A DNA stretch of 64,000 nt from Amycolatopsis mediterranei (GTDB taxonomy: Bacteria; Actinomycetota; Actinomycetes; Mycobacteriales; Pseudonocardiaceae), in the NCBI RefSeq assembly GCF_026017845.1, contig NZ_CP100416.1, positions 4,497,615-4,561,614 on the forward strand, given 5' to 3'. The translations under genes and the position numbers were made by a program. Shown here piece after piece: positions 40,732-48,958 of this stretch. Under the pieces are notes generated by a model. The model worked only from the letters and a program-made list of their open reading frames with translations, had not been told where the DNA came from and did no database searches. Every line of letters begins with the position of its first letter. Positions within the stretch are counted from its first letter, which is position 1.

Positions 40732-40902
40732 CGCGAACGGGCCTTTCCGGGCGGGGCGGGCGAACCGGTACTGCTTTGTGCCGTCGCAGCCGAGTGGGGG
40801 AAACGCTCTCTGCCTGTCGCGCCAGTTAACACCACACCATCGGGTGATGACGAGGGGTAACCGAAGTTTGCCCGGAAGTCCCTGTCTGCTGCCCGCTCCG
40901 GA

Positions 40903-41589
40903 TCACCGGGTGAGGAAACCGCCGTCGATGAACAGGTCGTGGCCGTTGATCCCGCCGTTGCGGAGCAGGAACCCGGTCGCGTCGGCGATCTCGGCCATGG
41001 TGACCAGCCGCCCGATCGGGGTGCGCTCGACCTGTGCCCCGAGGTCGGCGTCGCGCCAGCGGGGACTGTCGCCGACCAGGCCCGGGTGCAGGGCGTTGAC
41101 CCGGTGCGGCGCGATCTCGATGGCGAGCGTCTTCACCAGGCCGGTGACGGCGCTGTTGACGGTGGTGACGACCGTGGAGCCCGGGTAGGGCCGTTCCTTG
41201 GCCAGGCCGCCGAAGAGGACGACCGACGCATCGGGCGTGAAGCGCTCTCGCAGCACTCTGACGGCTTCGGCGTAACCGACCAGCTTCGTCGTCACCGCGG
41301 TGATCGCCTCGGCGATGTCGAAGTTCCGCAAGGTGTTCGGGCGCTGGTGGCTGGCCGTGACGACCAGGTGGTCGAGGGCCGGCGCGCCGGCGCCCGAAGC
41401 GGCGATGGTCTCCGGCCGGGAGAGGTCCAGACCGAGGCCGGTCGCGGTCGGCGCGATTTCCTTCGCGACCGCCTCGGCCCGAGCGGCGTCGCGGCCGGCG
41501 ATCACCACGGTGCCGCCCTGGTCCGCGTGCCGCTGGGCGATGAAGCGGCCGAGTCCGTCGGTGCCGCCGATGATCATCATGGTGCTCAT
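40903..41589 (-). CDS. Short-chain dehydrogenase/reductase
   Basis: A 228-residue SDR. The cofactor loop IIGGTDGLGR is atypical (Gly-Gly-Thr-Asp-Gly-Leu-Gly) but works in related proteins; the NNAG motif is replaced by TASHQRP, and the catalytic region lacks the usual Tyr-x-x-x-Lys, having TVVTTVNSAVTGLVK instead. The C-terminus GHDLFIDGGFL is canonical. It may be an atypical or low-activity member. GGAGAG precedes the ATG. Divergent from a TetR gene with two palindromic operators between; same strand as the NRPS operon but 171 bp away and probably separate. Confidence 0.82.
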   Translation of the reverse strand: MSTMMIIGGTDGLGRFIAQRHADQGGTVVIAGRDAARAEAVAKEIAPTATGLGLDLSRPETIAASGAGAPALDHLVVTASHQRPNTLRNFDIAEAITAVTTKLVGYAEAVRVLRERFTPDASVVLFGGLAKERPYPGSTVVTTVNSAVTGLVKTLAIEIAPHRVNALHPGLVGDSPRWRDADLGAQVERTPIGRLVTMAEIADATGFLLRNGGINGHDLFIDGGFLTR

Positions 41590-41607
41590 GAGCTCTCTCC
41601 GTTCTCT

Positions 41608-41660
41608 TGACCAGTTGGTCATTAAGCAGCATAAGCGGCTTGCTGACCACTTGGTAAATT
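41608..41660. promoter_or_regulatory. Two TetR-type palindromes and a -10 box between divergent genes
   Basis: TGACCAGTTGGTCA (41608-41621) is a perfect 14-bp palindrome and TGACCACTTGGTAA (41644-41657) a degenerate copy 36 bp away. TAAATT (41655-41660) overlaps the second and lies seven bases before the ATG of the TetR gene, suggesting a leaderless transcript. The local TetR protein is the likely binder and would repress both directions. Confidence 0.7.
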
Positions 41661-41667
41661 GGGGGAC

Positions 41668-42237
41668 ATGACCCGACGCCCCCATCGGCGCGACCCGGAA
41701 GGCCACCGCCAGGCCATCCTGGACGCGGCCCGCGCCTCCTTCGGCGAACGCGGGTTCGCCCGCGCGACGGTGCGGGACATCGCGGCCCGCGCCGGCGTCA
41801 CGCACGGCCTGGTCCTGCGGCAGTTCGGGTCGAAGGAGCAGCTGTTCCTCGCCGCCGTCCCGGGCCACCGGGAGCTCGACGAGGTGATCGCCGGCGACCT
41901 GGAGACGCTGCCCGAGCGCGTTGCGCGCGGCTACGTGGAGCGGATGGAGGCCAACGCCGCGGTCGACCCCCTCGTGGTCTTGCTGCGCAGCATCGCCTCC
42001 GACCAGCAGGCGGCGACGAAGCTGTACAGCGCGATGGAGGCGAGCAGCATCCGGGCCTACCGCGAAGTCCTCGACGGCGAGGATGTCGCCGCCCGCGTCT
42101 CGATGCTCGGTGCGCAGCTCATCGGCGTGACGGTCAACCGGTACATCGCCCGCACCGGGCCGCTCGCAGAACTGCCGGTGCCGGCGCTGATCGACCACTT
42201 GTCCCGCACCCTGCGCCACATCCTCTTCGCCGCCTGA
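41668..42237 (+). CDS. TetR-family repressor
   Basis: A 189-residue regulator with HTH helices QAILDAARASFGERGFARATV, DIAARAGVTHGLVLRQFGSKEQLF, and a C-terminal ligand domain. The ATG at 41668 is chosen because the -10 box TAAATT ends seven bases upstream; the open frame starts at a TTG three codons earlier. Divergent from an atypical SDR gene, which it probably controls along with itself through two TGACCA-type palindromes. Confidence 0.87.
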   Translation: MTRRPHRRDPEGHRQAILDAARASFGERGFARATVRDIAARAGVTHGLVLRQFGSKEQLFLAAVPGHRELDEVIAGDLETLPERVARGYVERMEANAAVDPLVVLLRSIASDQQAATKLYSAMEASSIRAYREVLDGEDVAARVSMLGAQLIGVTVNRYIARTGPLAELPVPALIDHLSRTLRHILFAA

Positions 42238-42268
42238 GGTCGACGTGGCCGGCTTTGCGTCACCATTG

Positions 42269-42282
42269 TGTTAACGCTCACA
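42269..42282 (+). promoter_or_regulatory. LacI-type operator upstream of the expansin gene
   Basis: TGTTAACGCTCACA differs at two positions from the perfect palindrome TGTTAGCGCTAACA found before the GH127 gene at 62768. It lies 83-96 bp before the GTG, where a LacI-family repressor of polysaccharide-degradation genes could act. The cognate LacI gene is not in the window. Confidence 0.5.
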
Positions 42283-42364
42283 TTGTCCGGCACACCGTCG
42301 TTGACCCGCCCCCGGGTGCTGTCTACTGTGGACCAGCGATCCGGCCCACGGTCCAGGAGGTGCG

Positions 42365-43240
42365 GTGCCCAAACGCGCGGTGATCGTGTCACTGGTGGCG
42401 CTGCTCGTGGTGGCGACGGCCGTCGTCGTCCTGGTCGTGACCCGGGCGGCCGGCCCGGCCCCCGCCGAAGCGGCGAACCGAGCGGACGCCGCTCCGGTGA
42501 TCGGCACCGCCGTCACCACCCCGCCCGTGAGCACGTCGCCGCCTTCGCCCTCGGCCACGACGACCACCCCCGCGTCCTCCAGCGTCACGGCGCCGACGTC
42601 CGCGGCCGGGTCGGCCGACGCGCCGCTCGCCGGGCGGATCAAGCCCGGGGCGAGCCACTCCGGCGTGGCCACCTTCTACGACACGGACGGCACCGGCGCG
42701 TGCGGGTACGACGCGAGCCCGGATCCGTTGAACGCGGCGATGAACGTCGCCGACTTCGAAGGCTCCCAGGCGTGCGGGGCCTACGTCGAAGTCCACGCGG
42801 CCGGGGGCGCGAGCGTGACGGTGCGGATCACCAACCTGTGCCCGGCGCCGTGCCGGGTCGGGCAGCTGGACCTGAACCCGAAGGCGTTCGACCGCCTCGG
42901 GGCGCGGGTCCGCGGGGAAATCCCGGTCACCTGGAAACTGGTGAGCCAGCCGTCGGCGAAGCAGATTTCGCTTCGCTACAAAGAAGGATCGTCCCAGTAC
43001 TGGTGCGGAATCCAGGTGCTCGACCACCGCAATCCGGTGGCCCGGCTGGAAGTCCGCGCCGGCAGCAGCTGGAAACGGCTCCAGCGCACCGATTACAACT
43101 ACTTCCTGTCGGAAAACGGCGCCGGGTGCGGCGGGGCCGTCGCGGTCACCGACATCTACGGCGAGCGGCTGGTCATCGACGCGCTGCCGGTCAAGGCCGG
43201 CGTCAGCCAGCCGGCGAACCGGCAGTTCGCCCAGCACTGA
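42365..43240 (+). CDS. Secreted expansin-like (EXLX1-type) cell-wall loosening protein
   Basis: A 291-residue exported protein. A signal/anchor helix (4-28) is followed by a Thr/Ser/Pro-rich linker (45-90), a six-stranded double-psi beta-barrel (about 93-190, HSGVATFYD and ACGYD with conserved Asp, and NLCPAPCRVGQLDLNPKAF) and a CBM63-like domain (190-285). Bacterial expansins loosen plant cellulose without hydrolysis and help root colonisation. The GTG start has AGGAGG about eight bases upstream. Converges with a decayed sigma gene, overlapping its end by 38 bp. Confidence 0.85.
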   Translation: MPKRAVIVSLVALLVVATAVVVLVVTRAAGPAPAEAANRADAAPVIGTAVTTPPVSTSPPSPSATTTTPASSSVTAPTSAAGSADAPLAGRIKPGASHSGVATFYDTDGTGACGYDASPDPLNAAMNVADFEGSQACGAYVEVHAAGGASVTVRITNLCPAPCRVGQLDLNPKAFDRLGARVRGEIPVTWKLVSQPSAKQISLRYKEGSSQYWCGIQVLDHRNPVARLEVRAGSSWKRLQRTDYNYFLSENGAGCGGAVAVTDIYGERLVIDALPVKAGVSQPANRQFAQH

Positions 43241-43861
43241 GCACCGGGAAGAACAGCCGCAGGCGCTCGACCCGCCCCTCGGGGTGGGACATCAGCCAGA
43301 CCACCGCCGGCGGGCAGTGGTGCGGGTCGTGCGGTGGGCTGATCAGCTCCATTTCCCACACCGTGGTGTCGCGGCTGGTGACCGCGTGGACGAACTTCTG
43401 GCGCACGCCCCGGCGCAGGTCCAGGTCCATCCCCTGCACCGCCATCGCCACGCCACCGCGGTAGCCCTGGCCGCTGGTCATGTGCAGGCCGGGGGACCAG
43501 CGGTCGGCGACGACCGCGGCGAATGCACCCCGGCGGGCGGCCGCCAGCGTGTCGCCGGCCTCCCGCGCGCTGGCCGCGTTGCGCGCGGCCGCGTCGTCGT
43601 AGGCCTCGTCCGCCGTGGCCGGCAGGGCTTCGGCCAGCTTCGCCCGCGCCTGGTTCAGGCGGCTGCGGACCGCAGGGTGCCGATCCGGCGCAAGGCGATC
43701 AGGACGGCGTCCTGCACGGCGTCTTCGGCGTCCGGCCCGTAGCCGAGGATGCTCAGCGCCACCGCACGCATGCCGGCCTGGTGCCGGGCGAGCAGCATAC
43801 CCAGCGCGCTCGCGCTCCCGGCCTGTGCGCTGCGCGCCAGCTCGATCTCGAGGGGGCTCAC
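43203..43861 (-). pseudogene. ECF sigma factor (SigJ-like) with internal deletion and frameshift
   Basis: The minus strand starts at GTG 43861 with a normal sigma region 2, VSPLEIELARSAQAGSASAL through DAVQDAVLIALRRIGTLR. It then jumps frame at about 43672 into RSRLNQARAKLAEALPATAD and a C-terminal SnoaL-like domain (RGGVAMAVQGMDLDLRRGVR). The segment with region 4, needed for -35 recognition, is missing, so a deletion has fused the ends out of frame. Without correction the product stops after about 64 residues of the sigma frame. Inactive unless the sequence is in error. Confidence 0.7.
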
Positions 43862-43978
43862 GCAGTCGATCTTCCCACCCGGAGCGAGCTGTGACGCACG
43901 CCATGCCCGGCCGGTCGAACTTCCCGTCGGCGACCCCATCGTGCCGGTGTCCCACCCCACGGATTTCGGAGAAACCAC

Positions 43979-44838
43979 ATGGACATCGGCACCCACACCG
44001 TCGAGCTCGACGGCGTCCGCCAGCGTTACCACGTGCACGGCCACGGTCCCGTGTGCGTCGTGCTCCCCGGCGGGGACTGGGCCTCCTCCGGCTGCCGGCG
44101 CTCGAACCGCACCTGACCACGGTCTACGTCGAGCCGATCGGCACCGGTGGCTCCGGGCGGCCGGCGTCCCACCCGCACGGCTACCCCCGCGAACGCCACG
44201 CCCGCGCCCTGCTCGCGCTGCTCGACCACCTCGGCGTCGCCGCGCCGTACCTCCTCGGCCATTCGCACGGCGGGTTCGTCGCGCAGTACTTCGCGCTGCA
44301 CCACGCGGACCGCGTCGCCGGCGTGGTGCTGTACGGGAGCGCCCCGGTCACCGGACCGGAACACGGCGCCGAAGCCCAGCGCAACGTCGCGGAGTTCGCC
44401 CGCCGCAACGCCGATCGGCCCGAGCTGCCCGAGGTGCTGGCCGCTTTGCAGGCGACCGCGTCGATTTCGGACGACGACGAGATGAACGCCGCCCTGCGTG
44501 GGCTGCTGCCGGCGTACTTCGCCGACTACTGGGGCCGCGAGGCGGAATTCGCGCCGCTGCGGGCGACCACCCGCGGCACGCACATCTCCGGGCTGGCCGC
44601 CGACCTCGTGCCGGACACCATCGACGACCGGGCCGCGCTCGGCGCGCTGACCGTGCCGGCCTTGGTGATCGGCGGCCGGTACGACGTGATCTGCGGTCCC
44701 CGCTGGGCGCGCGAGCTGCACGAGCTCATCCCCGGTGCGCGCCTGGTCGTGCTGGAGCACAGCGGTCACTTCGGGCACCTCGAGGAGCCGGAGCTGTTCG
44801 CGGAGTCCGTTGTGGACTTCGTCGGCGGCTGCGGCTGA
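43979..44838 (+). pseudogene. Alpha/beta hydrolase with N-terminal frameshift
   Basis: From ATG 43979 the frame reads MDIGTHTVELDGVRQRYHVH and continues to VVLPGG, the oxyanion strand, then hits a stop after CRRSNRT. The rest, LRLPALEPHLTTVYVEPIGT, continues in the next frame with nucleophile GHSHGG, Asp in GGRYDVICG and His in SGHFGHLEEP to a normal end. A small deletion at about 44075 explains this. Everything else is conserved, so the lesion is recent or a sequencing error. It is divergent from the decayed sigma gene; such sigma/hydrolase pairs are often co-regulated. Confidence 0.75.
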
Positions 44839-44861
44839 GGCGGGCCGGGGACCGCCGGCCG

Positions 44862-45350
44862 TCAGTCCTCTTCGCCGATCGCCGACAGGAAGGCCGCGAG
44901 GTCGTCGGTGAACCGGAGGAGCAGGTCGTAGAAGGTGCGGCGGTCCTCCGGCGCCCAGCCGGCCAACGCGTCGCCGAACCAGCCGAGCAGCGTGGAGACG
45001 TAGCGGTCGGCGATCTCGGCGCCGTCGGGGGTCAGCTCGACCAGCCGGGCGCGCCGGTCGTCGGGGTCGGCCAGGCCGCGCACGAGCCGCCGTCGTTCGA
45101 GCACGTGCAGGTGCCGCGTGACGTGCGGCCCGGCGACCTGCATCCGGTCGGCGATCTCCCCGACGCGCATCGCCTTCCCGGTCAGGTGCAGGGCGAGGAT
45201 GATCGAGAGCCCGGGCCGGTCGAGGTCGGCCCCGATCCGCTTCATCGCCCGCTCGCCGAGGCCGCTGCGGTTCATCAGGGTGCCCAGCTGCAGGATCCGG
45301 GGCAGCACGGCGCGCAGGTCGGACCCGTCGCCCGCTTCTGTGGCGGCCAT
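44862..45350 (-). CDS. MarR-family regulator
   Basis: A 162-residue winged-helix regulator: GLSIILALHLTGKAMRVGEI, then recognition helix HVTRHLHVLERRRLVRG and wing DPDDRRARLVELTPDG, with flanking dimerisation helices. MarR proteins usually respond to phenolic or hydrophobic ligands. AGAGG lies four bases before the ATG; an in-frame GTG one codon earlier is a weaker start. It is divergent from an FAD monooxygenase, and two 17-bp palindromes lie between, so it probably represses that enzyme and itself. Confidence 0.88.
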   Translation of the reverse strand: MAATEAGDGSDLRAVLPRILQLGTLMNRSGLGERAMKRIGADLDRPGLSIILALHLTGKAMRVGEIADRMQVAGPHVTRHLHVLERRRLVRGLADPDDRRARLVELTPDGAEIADRYVSTLLGWFGDALAGWAPEDRRTFYDLLLRFTDDLAAFLSAIGEED

Positions 45351-45362
45351 CACACCTCTTAG

Positions 45363-45449
45363 ATAGCTAACTTAGGTATATAGTCAGTCTGGTCGGGGGT
45401 TGATCACGCGCATTGTCGCACTTCGAATTTGGATACCTAACTTAGCTAT
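45363..45449. promoter_or_regulatory. Two 17-bp MarR-type operators
   Basis: ATAGCTAACTTAGGTAT (45363-45379) and ATACCTAACTTAGCTAT (45433-45449) are imperfect palindromes and near-inverse copies of each other, 70 bp apart. The first abuts the MarR ribosome site and the second abuts that of the FAD monooxygenase, so one regulator can silence both genes. TAACTT inside the second site may be the monooxygenase -10 box. Confidence 0.75.
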
Positions 45450-45459
45450 GGGAGATCTC

Positions 45460-46644
45460 ATGAAGAGGGTGTTGATTTCGGGTGCCAGCATCGCCGGCCC
45501 GGCCCTGGCCTTTTGGCTGCAGCGGGCCGGCTTCGCGGTCACGATCGTGGAGAAGGCCCCCGAACTCCGGGTCGGCGGCTATCCCATCGACGTCCGCGGT
45601 ACGGCGTTGGACGCCGTCGAACGGATGGGGATCCTGCCCCGCCTGCGGGACCTGCACATCTCGACGCGGCGGCTGACCTTCCTCGACGCCGACGGCAGCG
45701 AAATCGCGGCCGTGGCCCCGGACGACATCATCGGCGGCGTCGAAGGCGAAGACCTCGAGGTCCGCCGGGGCGACCTGATCCGGACGCTGTACGACCTGGT
45801 GCGCGACGACGCCGAGGTCCGGTTCGGTGACACGGTCGAGACTCTCACCGACCACGCCGACGGCGTCGACGTCGCCTTCCGCAGCGGCCACCGGGACACC
45901 TACGACCTGGTGATCGGCGCCGACGGCCTGCACTCCCGGACCCGGGAGCTCGTCTTCGGCGACGAGGCACCGTTCCACCACTACCTCGGCTACTGCTTCG
46001 CCGGCTTCACCATGCCCAACGACTTCGGGCTCTTCCGCGAGGGGCTCGCGTGGAGCACGCCCGGCAAGGGAGCGGCACTGTACGCGGTCCTCGACAGCGA
46101 GGAACTCCACGGATTCCTGGTCTCCGCCCGGCCGGAGCCGCCGTTGGAGGCGTTCCGCGACCCCGAATCCCAGCGCGACCTGATCGCCGGCACCTTCGAG
46201 GGCGAGGGCTGGGAAATCCCGCGCATGGTCGCGGCGATGCGCGAAGCCGACGACCTGTTTGTCGACGTGATCAGCCAGATCCACCTGCCGCGCTGGTCGG
46301 AGGGCCGCGTCGCGCTCGTCGGCGACGCCGCCCACGCGCCGTCGTTCCTGACCGGGCAGGGCACCAGCCTCGCCCTCGCGGGCGCGTACCTGCTCGGCCA
46401 CGCGCTCGCGACCATCCCCGACCACACGGCGGCCTTCGCCGCCTACGAGAACCGGTTGCGGGGCTTCGCCGAAGCCAACCAGGCCTTGGTGAGCGAAGGC
46501 CAGGCGACACTGTTCCCCGCGACGGCGGAAGCCCTGGAACGCCGCAACACCGCGCTCCGCCAGCTCACCACGGCACGGCGGCGCACGCCCCGGCCGGAGC
46601 ACTCGGCGCTCACCCTGCCGGACTTTCCGGTGCCGGTGCGGTGA
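45460..46644 (+). CDS. FAD-dependent monooxygenase (TetX/PHBH-like)
   Basis: A 394-residue class A flavoprotein hydroxylase. VLISGASIAGPALAFWLQRAG (residues 4-24 region) is the FAD dinucleotide motif, YDLVIGADGLHSRTR is the GD/DG motif, and GRVALVGDAAHAPSFLTGQG the second FAD site. ATG 45460 is preferred over ATG 45448 because GGGAGA lies five bases upstream and the earlier ATG falls inside an operator. Such enzymes hydroxylate aromatics or inactivate antibiotics. Regulation by the divergent MarR gene suggests an aromatic or drug-like inducer. Confidence 0.88.
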   Translation: MKRVLISGASIAGPALAFWLQRAGFAVTIVEKAPELRVGGYPIDVRGTALDAVERMGILPRLRDLHISTRRLTFLDADGSEIAAVAPDDIIGGVEGEDLEVRRGDLIRTLYDLVRDDAEVRFGDTVETLTDHADGVDVAFRSGHRDTYDLVIGADGLHSRTRELVFGDEAPFHHYLGYCFAGFTMPNDFGLFREGLAWSTPGKGAALYAVLDSEELHGFLVSARPEPPLEAFRDPESQRDLIAGTFEGEGWEIPRMVAAMREADDLFVDVISQIHLPRWSEGRVALVGDAAHAPSFLTGQGTSLALAGAYLLGHALATIPDHTAAFAAYENRLRGFAEANQALVSEGQATLFPATAEALERRNTALRQLTTARRRTPRPEHSALTLPDFPVPVR

Positions 46645-46686
46645 GGCGGCCGGGCCTCGATGGCCACGACCGCCCCGCCGGGCTCG

Positions 46687-46884
46687 TCAGGTGGCCGGGC
46701 TGGTGAGCACCGGGAAGTTCCGGGGAACGACGCACAAACCCGTCACCGCGAACATCTCCAAAGAGCTGCCGACGCAGGTCCCCACCGGCCAGCTTTCCGC
46801 CTGGGCCGAGGCGGTTGCCGTCGTGCCGATGAGGACTCCGGTCGTCAACGCCAACGCACCCAGCGCGGCCGTGATCCGTCGCAT
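46687..46884 (-). CDS. Small secreted protein with one Cys pair
   Basis: A 65-residue protein. MRRITAALGALALTTGVLIG begins a classical signal peptide that ends ATASA, giving a mature chain of about 38 residues starting near QAESWPVGTC, with two cysteines 15 apart (CVGSSLEMFAVTGLC) and a Pro-rich end. AGGAGG lies seven bases before the ATG. One disulfide outside the cell is expected. I recognise no family. It converges with the monooxygenase and is divergent from the ROK regulator gene; no export or maturation genes are adjacent. Confidence 0.72.
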   Translation of the reverse strand: MRRITAALGALALTTGVLIGTTATASAQAESWPVGTCVGSSLEMFAVTGLCVVPRNFPVLTSPAT

Positions 46885-47055
46885 GGCGATCCTCCTGTCG
46901 TAGAGCCGGTTCGTGATGGCGGGAGGCTGCCCCGGAACCGGCGCGGTCGAACGGGTTCGCGGCGCATGGCACCGGCTCGGGTGACCCCCACACGGACCTC
47001 CGGTCACCGGCGTCAGCCGGCCGGGCACCGGTTCCGACGCAGTAGGCTGAGGCGA

Positions 47056-48258
47056 ATGAGCACGGTATCCACCCCGGAGCAGTCGATGGTCGAAACCCGG
47101 CACCAGACCCGGCTGCTGACCCTGCTCCGCGACGACGGCCCGATGTCGCGGGTCGAGCTGGGGGAGCGGCTCGAACTGCCGCGCGCCCGGGTGGGCGCCG
47201 AGGTGGCCCGGCTCGCCGAGGTCGGGCTCGTCGAGGCCGCGGGGCCCTCGGCCAGCCGGGGCGGGCGGCGCTCGACGCTGGTCCGGCTCGCCGGCGAGCT
47301 GCGGGTGCTCGCGGTGGACGTCGGCGCGACGTCGGTCGGGGTGGCGGTCACCGACGCCTCGTGCGAGGTGCTCGCGCACACGGTCGAGGACGGCGATGTG
47401 CGGCAGGGGCCGCACCCGGTGCTGCGGCGGGTGGCCGAGCTCGCGGCGAAGATCCGCGACGAGGCGCCCGGCCGGCTGATCGCGGCCGGCATCGGGCTGC
47501 CGGGTCCGGTCAGCTTCGCCGAGGGGATGGCCGTCGCGCCGCCGATCATGCCGGGCTGGGACCGGTTCAACGTCCGGGACCACCTCGGCGGCCACTGGGG
47601 CTGCCCGGTCGCGGTGGACAACGACGTCAACGCGATGGCGCTCGGCGAGCGGCACGCCGGGGTCGCGCGCTCGACCGACGACCTGATGTTCGTCAAGATC
47701 GGCACCGGGATCGGCTGCGGGATCGTGCTCGGCGGCAAGGTCTACCGCGGGGTCGCCGGCACGGCGGGCGACATCGGGCACATCCGGCTCGACGACTTCG
47801 GCCCGACCTGCGCGTGCGGCGAGGTCGGCTGCCTGGAGGCCTACTTCGGCGGGGCCGCGCTGGCCCGCGACGGGCTGGCCCTGGCGCGCAGCGGCCGGTC
47901 GGCGCACCTGGCCGAGGCGGCCGCCGCACGCGGGGCGGTCACCGCCCGAGACGTCGGCGGGGCCGCCGCGGCGGGCGACGCCGGCGCGGTCAACCTCATC
48001 CGCGACGGCGGCCGGCGGCTCGGCCAGGTCATCGCCTCGCTCGTCTGCTTCATCAACCCGGGCATGGTGGTGATCGGCGGCGGCGTGGCCCAGCTCGGGC
48101 ACCAGCTGCTCGCCGAGGTCCGCAGTGCGGTGTACCGCCGCTCCCTGCCGCTGGCCACCGGCAACCTCCCGATCGTCCTATCCGAACTCGGCGAGACGGC
48201 GGGCGTGATCGGGGCCGCCTGGTCGGCCACGGACCGGGCTTTCACGCTCAGCAGCTGA
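47056..48258 (+). CDS. ROK-family transcriptional regulator (NagC/XylR type)
   Basis: A 400-residue protein. The N-terminal winged helix (about 15-75) reads RLLTLLRDDGPMSRVELGERL. The ROK sugar-kinase-like domain follows, with VDVGATSVGVAVTD (phosphate 1 motif), GIGLPGPVSF, AVDNDVNAMALGE and the zinc site CACGEVGCLEAY. The HTH marks it as a repressor rather than a kinase. It lies upstream of a ribose/xylose-type ABC operon with a ROK remnant between, so it probably senses that sugar. Confidence 0.9.
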   Translation: MSTVSTPEQSMVETRHQTRLLTLLRDDGPMSRVELGERLELPRARVGAEVARLAEVGLVEAAGPSASRGGRRSTLVRLAGELRVLAVDVGATSVGVAVTDASCEVLAHTVEDGDVRQGPHPVLRRVAELAAKIRDEAPGRLIAAGIGLPGPVSFAEGMAVAPPIMPGWDRFNVRDHLGGHWGCPVAVDNDVNAMALGERHAGVARSTDDLMFVKIGTGIGCGIVLGGKVYRGVAGTAGDIGHIRLDDFGPTCACGEVGCLEAYFGGAALARDGLALARSGRSAHLAEAAAARGAVTARDVGGAAAAGDAGAVNLIRDGGRRLGQVIASLVCFINPGMVVIGGGVAQLGHQLLAEVRSAVYRRSLPLATGNLPIVLSELGETAGVIGAAWSATDRAFTLSS

Positions 48259-48312
48259 ACACGTCCGTCTACTCAGAGTTGCTGAACGTGTCCGGTGTGT
48301 AACGTCGAAACT

Positions 48313-48349
48313 GGACAGACTTTTGCATGCAGTGATCGAAAGTCTGTCC
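48313..48349. promoter_or_regulatory. 11-bp inverted repeat between ROK gene and ABC operon
   Basis: GGACAGACTTT (48313-48323) and AAAGTCTGTCC (48339-48349) are perfect inverse complements with a 15-bp centre. It may be the ROK terminator or a long operator. A smaller stem CGGGT-GAAA-ACCCG follows at 48367-48380. Both lie upstream of the operon promoter. Confidence 0.55.
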
Positions 48350-48401
48350 GGTTTGGCACGTCTATCCGGGTGAAAACCCGACTTAACGTCCCGGTGTCAC
48401 C

Positions 48402-48430
48402 TTGACGAGTGATGCGGGTCACCCTACTTT
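48402..48430 (+). promoter_or_regulatory. Sigma-70 type promoter of the ABC importer operon
   Basis: TTGACG (48402-48407), 17 bp, then TACTTT (48425-48430). Spacing is ideal and both boxes are close to consensus. It would transcribe the ROK remnant and the following importer genes. Confidence 0.65.
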
Positions 48431-48482
48431 CGCTGCCTGGGCGACAAAGTGCGTTCAGTAGCCAGCGCAAGATGGGGGCACC

Positions 48483-48958
48483 GTGGCCGTCACCGAAACG
48501 AGGCGAGCCGGCTCGGCGAGCCCGCGTACGGCGAAGCTGGCCGCGGTCCTGCGGGCGCTGCGCAGCGGCGGAACGGCCGTCGGCGGCGGGTTCGTCTCCG
48601 GCGGCACGATCCTGCGCGGCGCGCGCGGTTTCGCCGGGGAAGTCGGGCACATCGCCGTCGACCCGTCCGGCGAGCGGTGTCCCTGCGGGCGGACGGGGTG
48701 CCTGGAGACGAAGGCGAACCTGGCCGCGGTCCTGCGCGCGGCCGCGGGCCCGGGCGACCCGCTGCACGATCCGGCTCCCGGCGTCGAAGGCCGCGTCGCG
48801 CTCCTCAAGGACCGCATCCGGCTACCAGCGGGCGGTGACGGCGGTCCACGAACTCGGCGTGGCGTCCGGGCTCGGCCTGCGTGCCCGCTGCGGGGCGCCG
48901 CGCACCTGGCGGCCCCGCTTCCGGCTCAGGCGGCACCGAGCGCCGGCGAGGTGTGCGC
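48483..48958 (+). pseudogene. ROK-family gene remnant with internal deletions
   Basis: From GTG 48483 the frame encodes an HTH start TAKLAAVLRALRSGGTAVGG and then jumps directly to the ROK C-terminal part, GGTILRGARGFAGEVGHIAV with the zinc site CPCGRTGCLE. About 170 residues, including the ATP/sugar site, are missing. A later frameshift after LLKDRI leaves GYQRAVTAVHELGVASGLGL in another frame. The remnant runs up to the ATPase start. It was presumably the operon's own ROK regulator or kinase, replaced in function by the intact ROK gene upstream. Confidence 0.7.
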
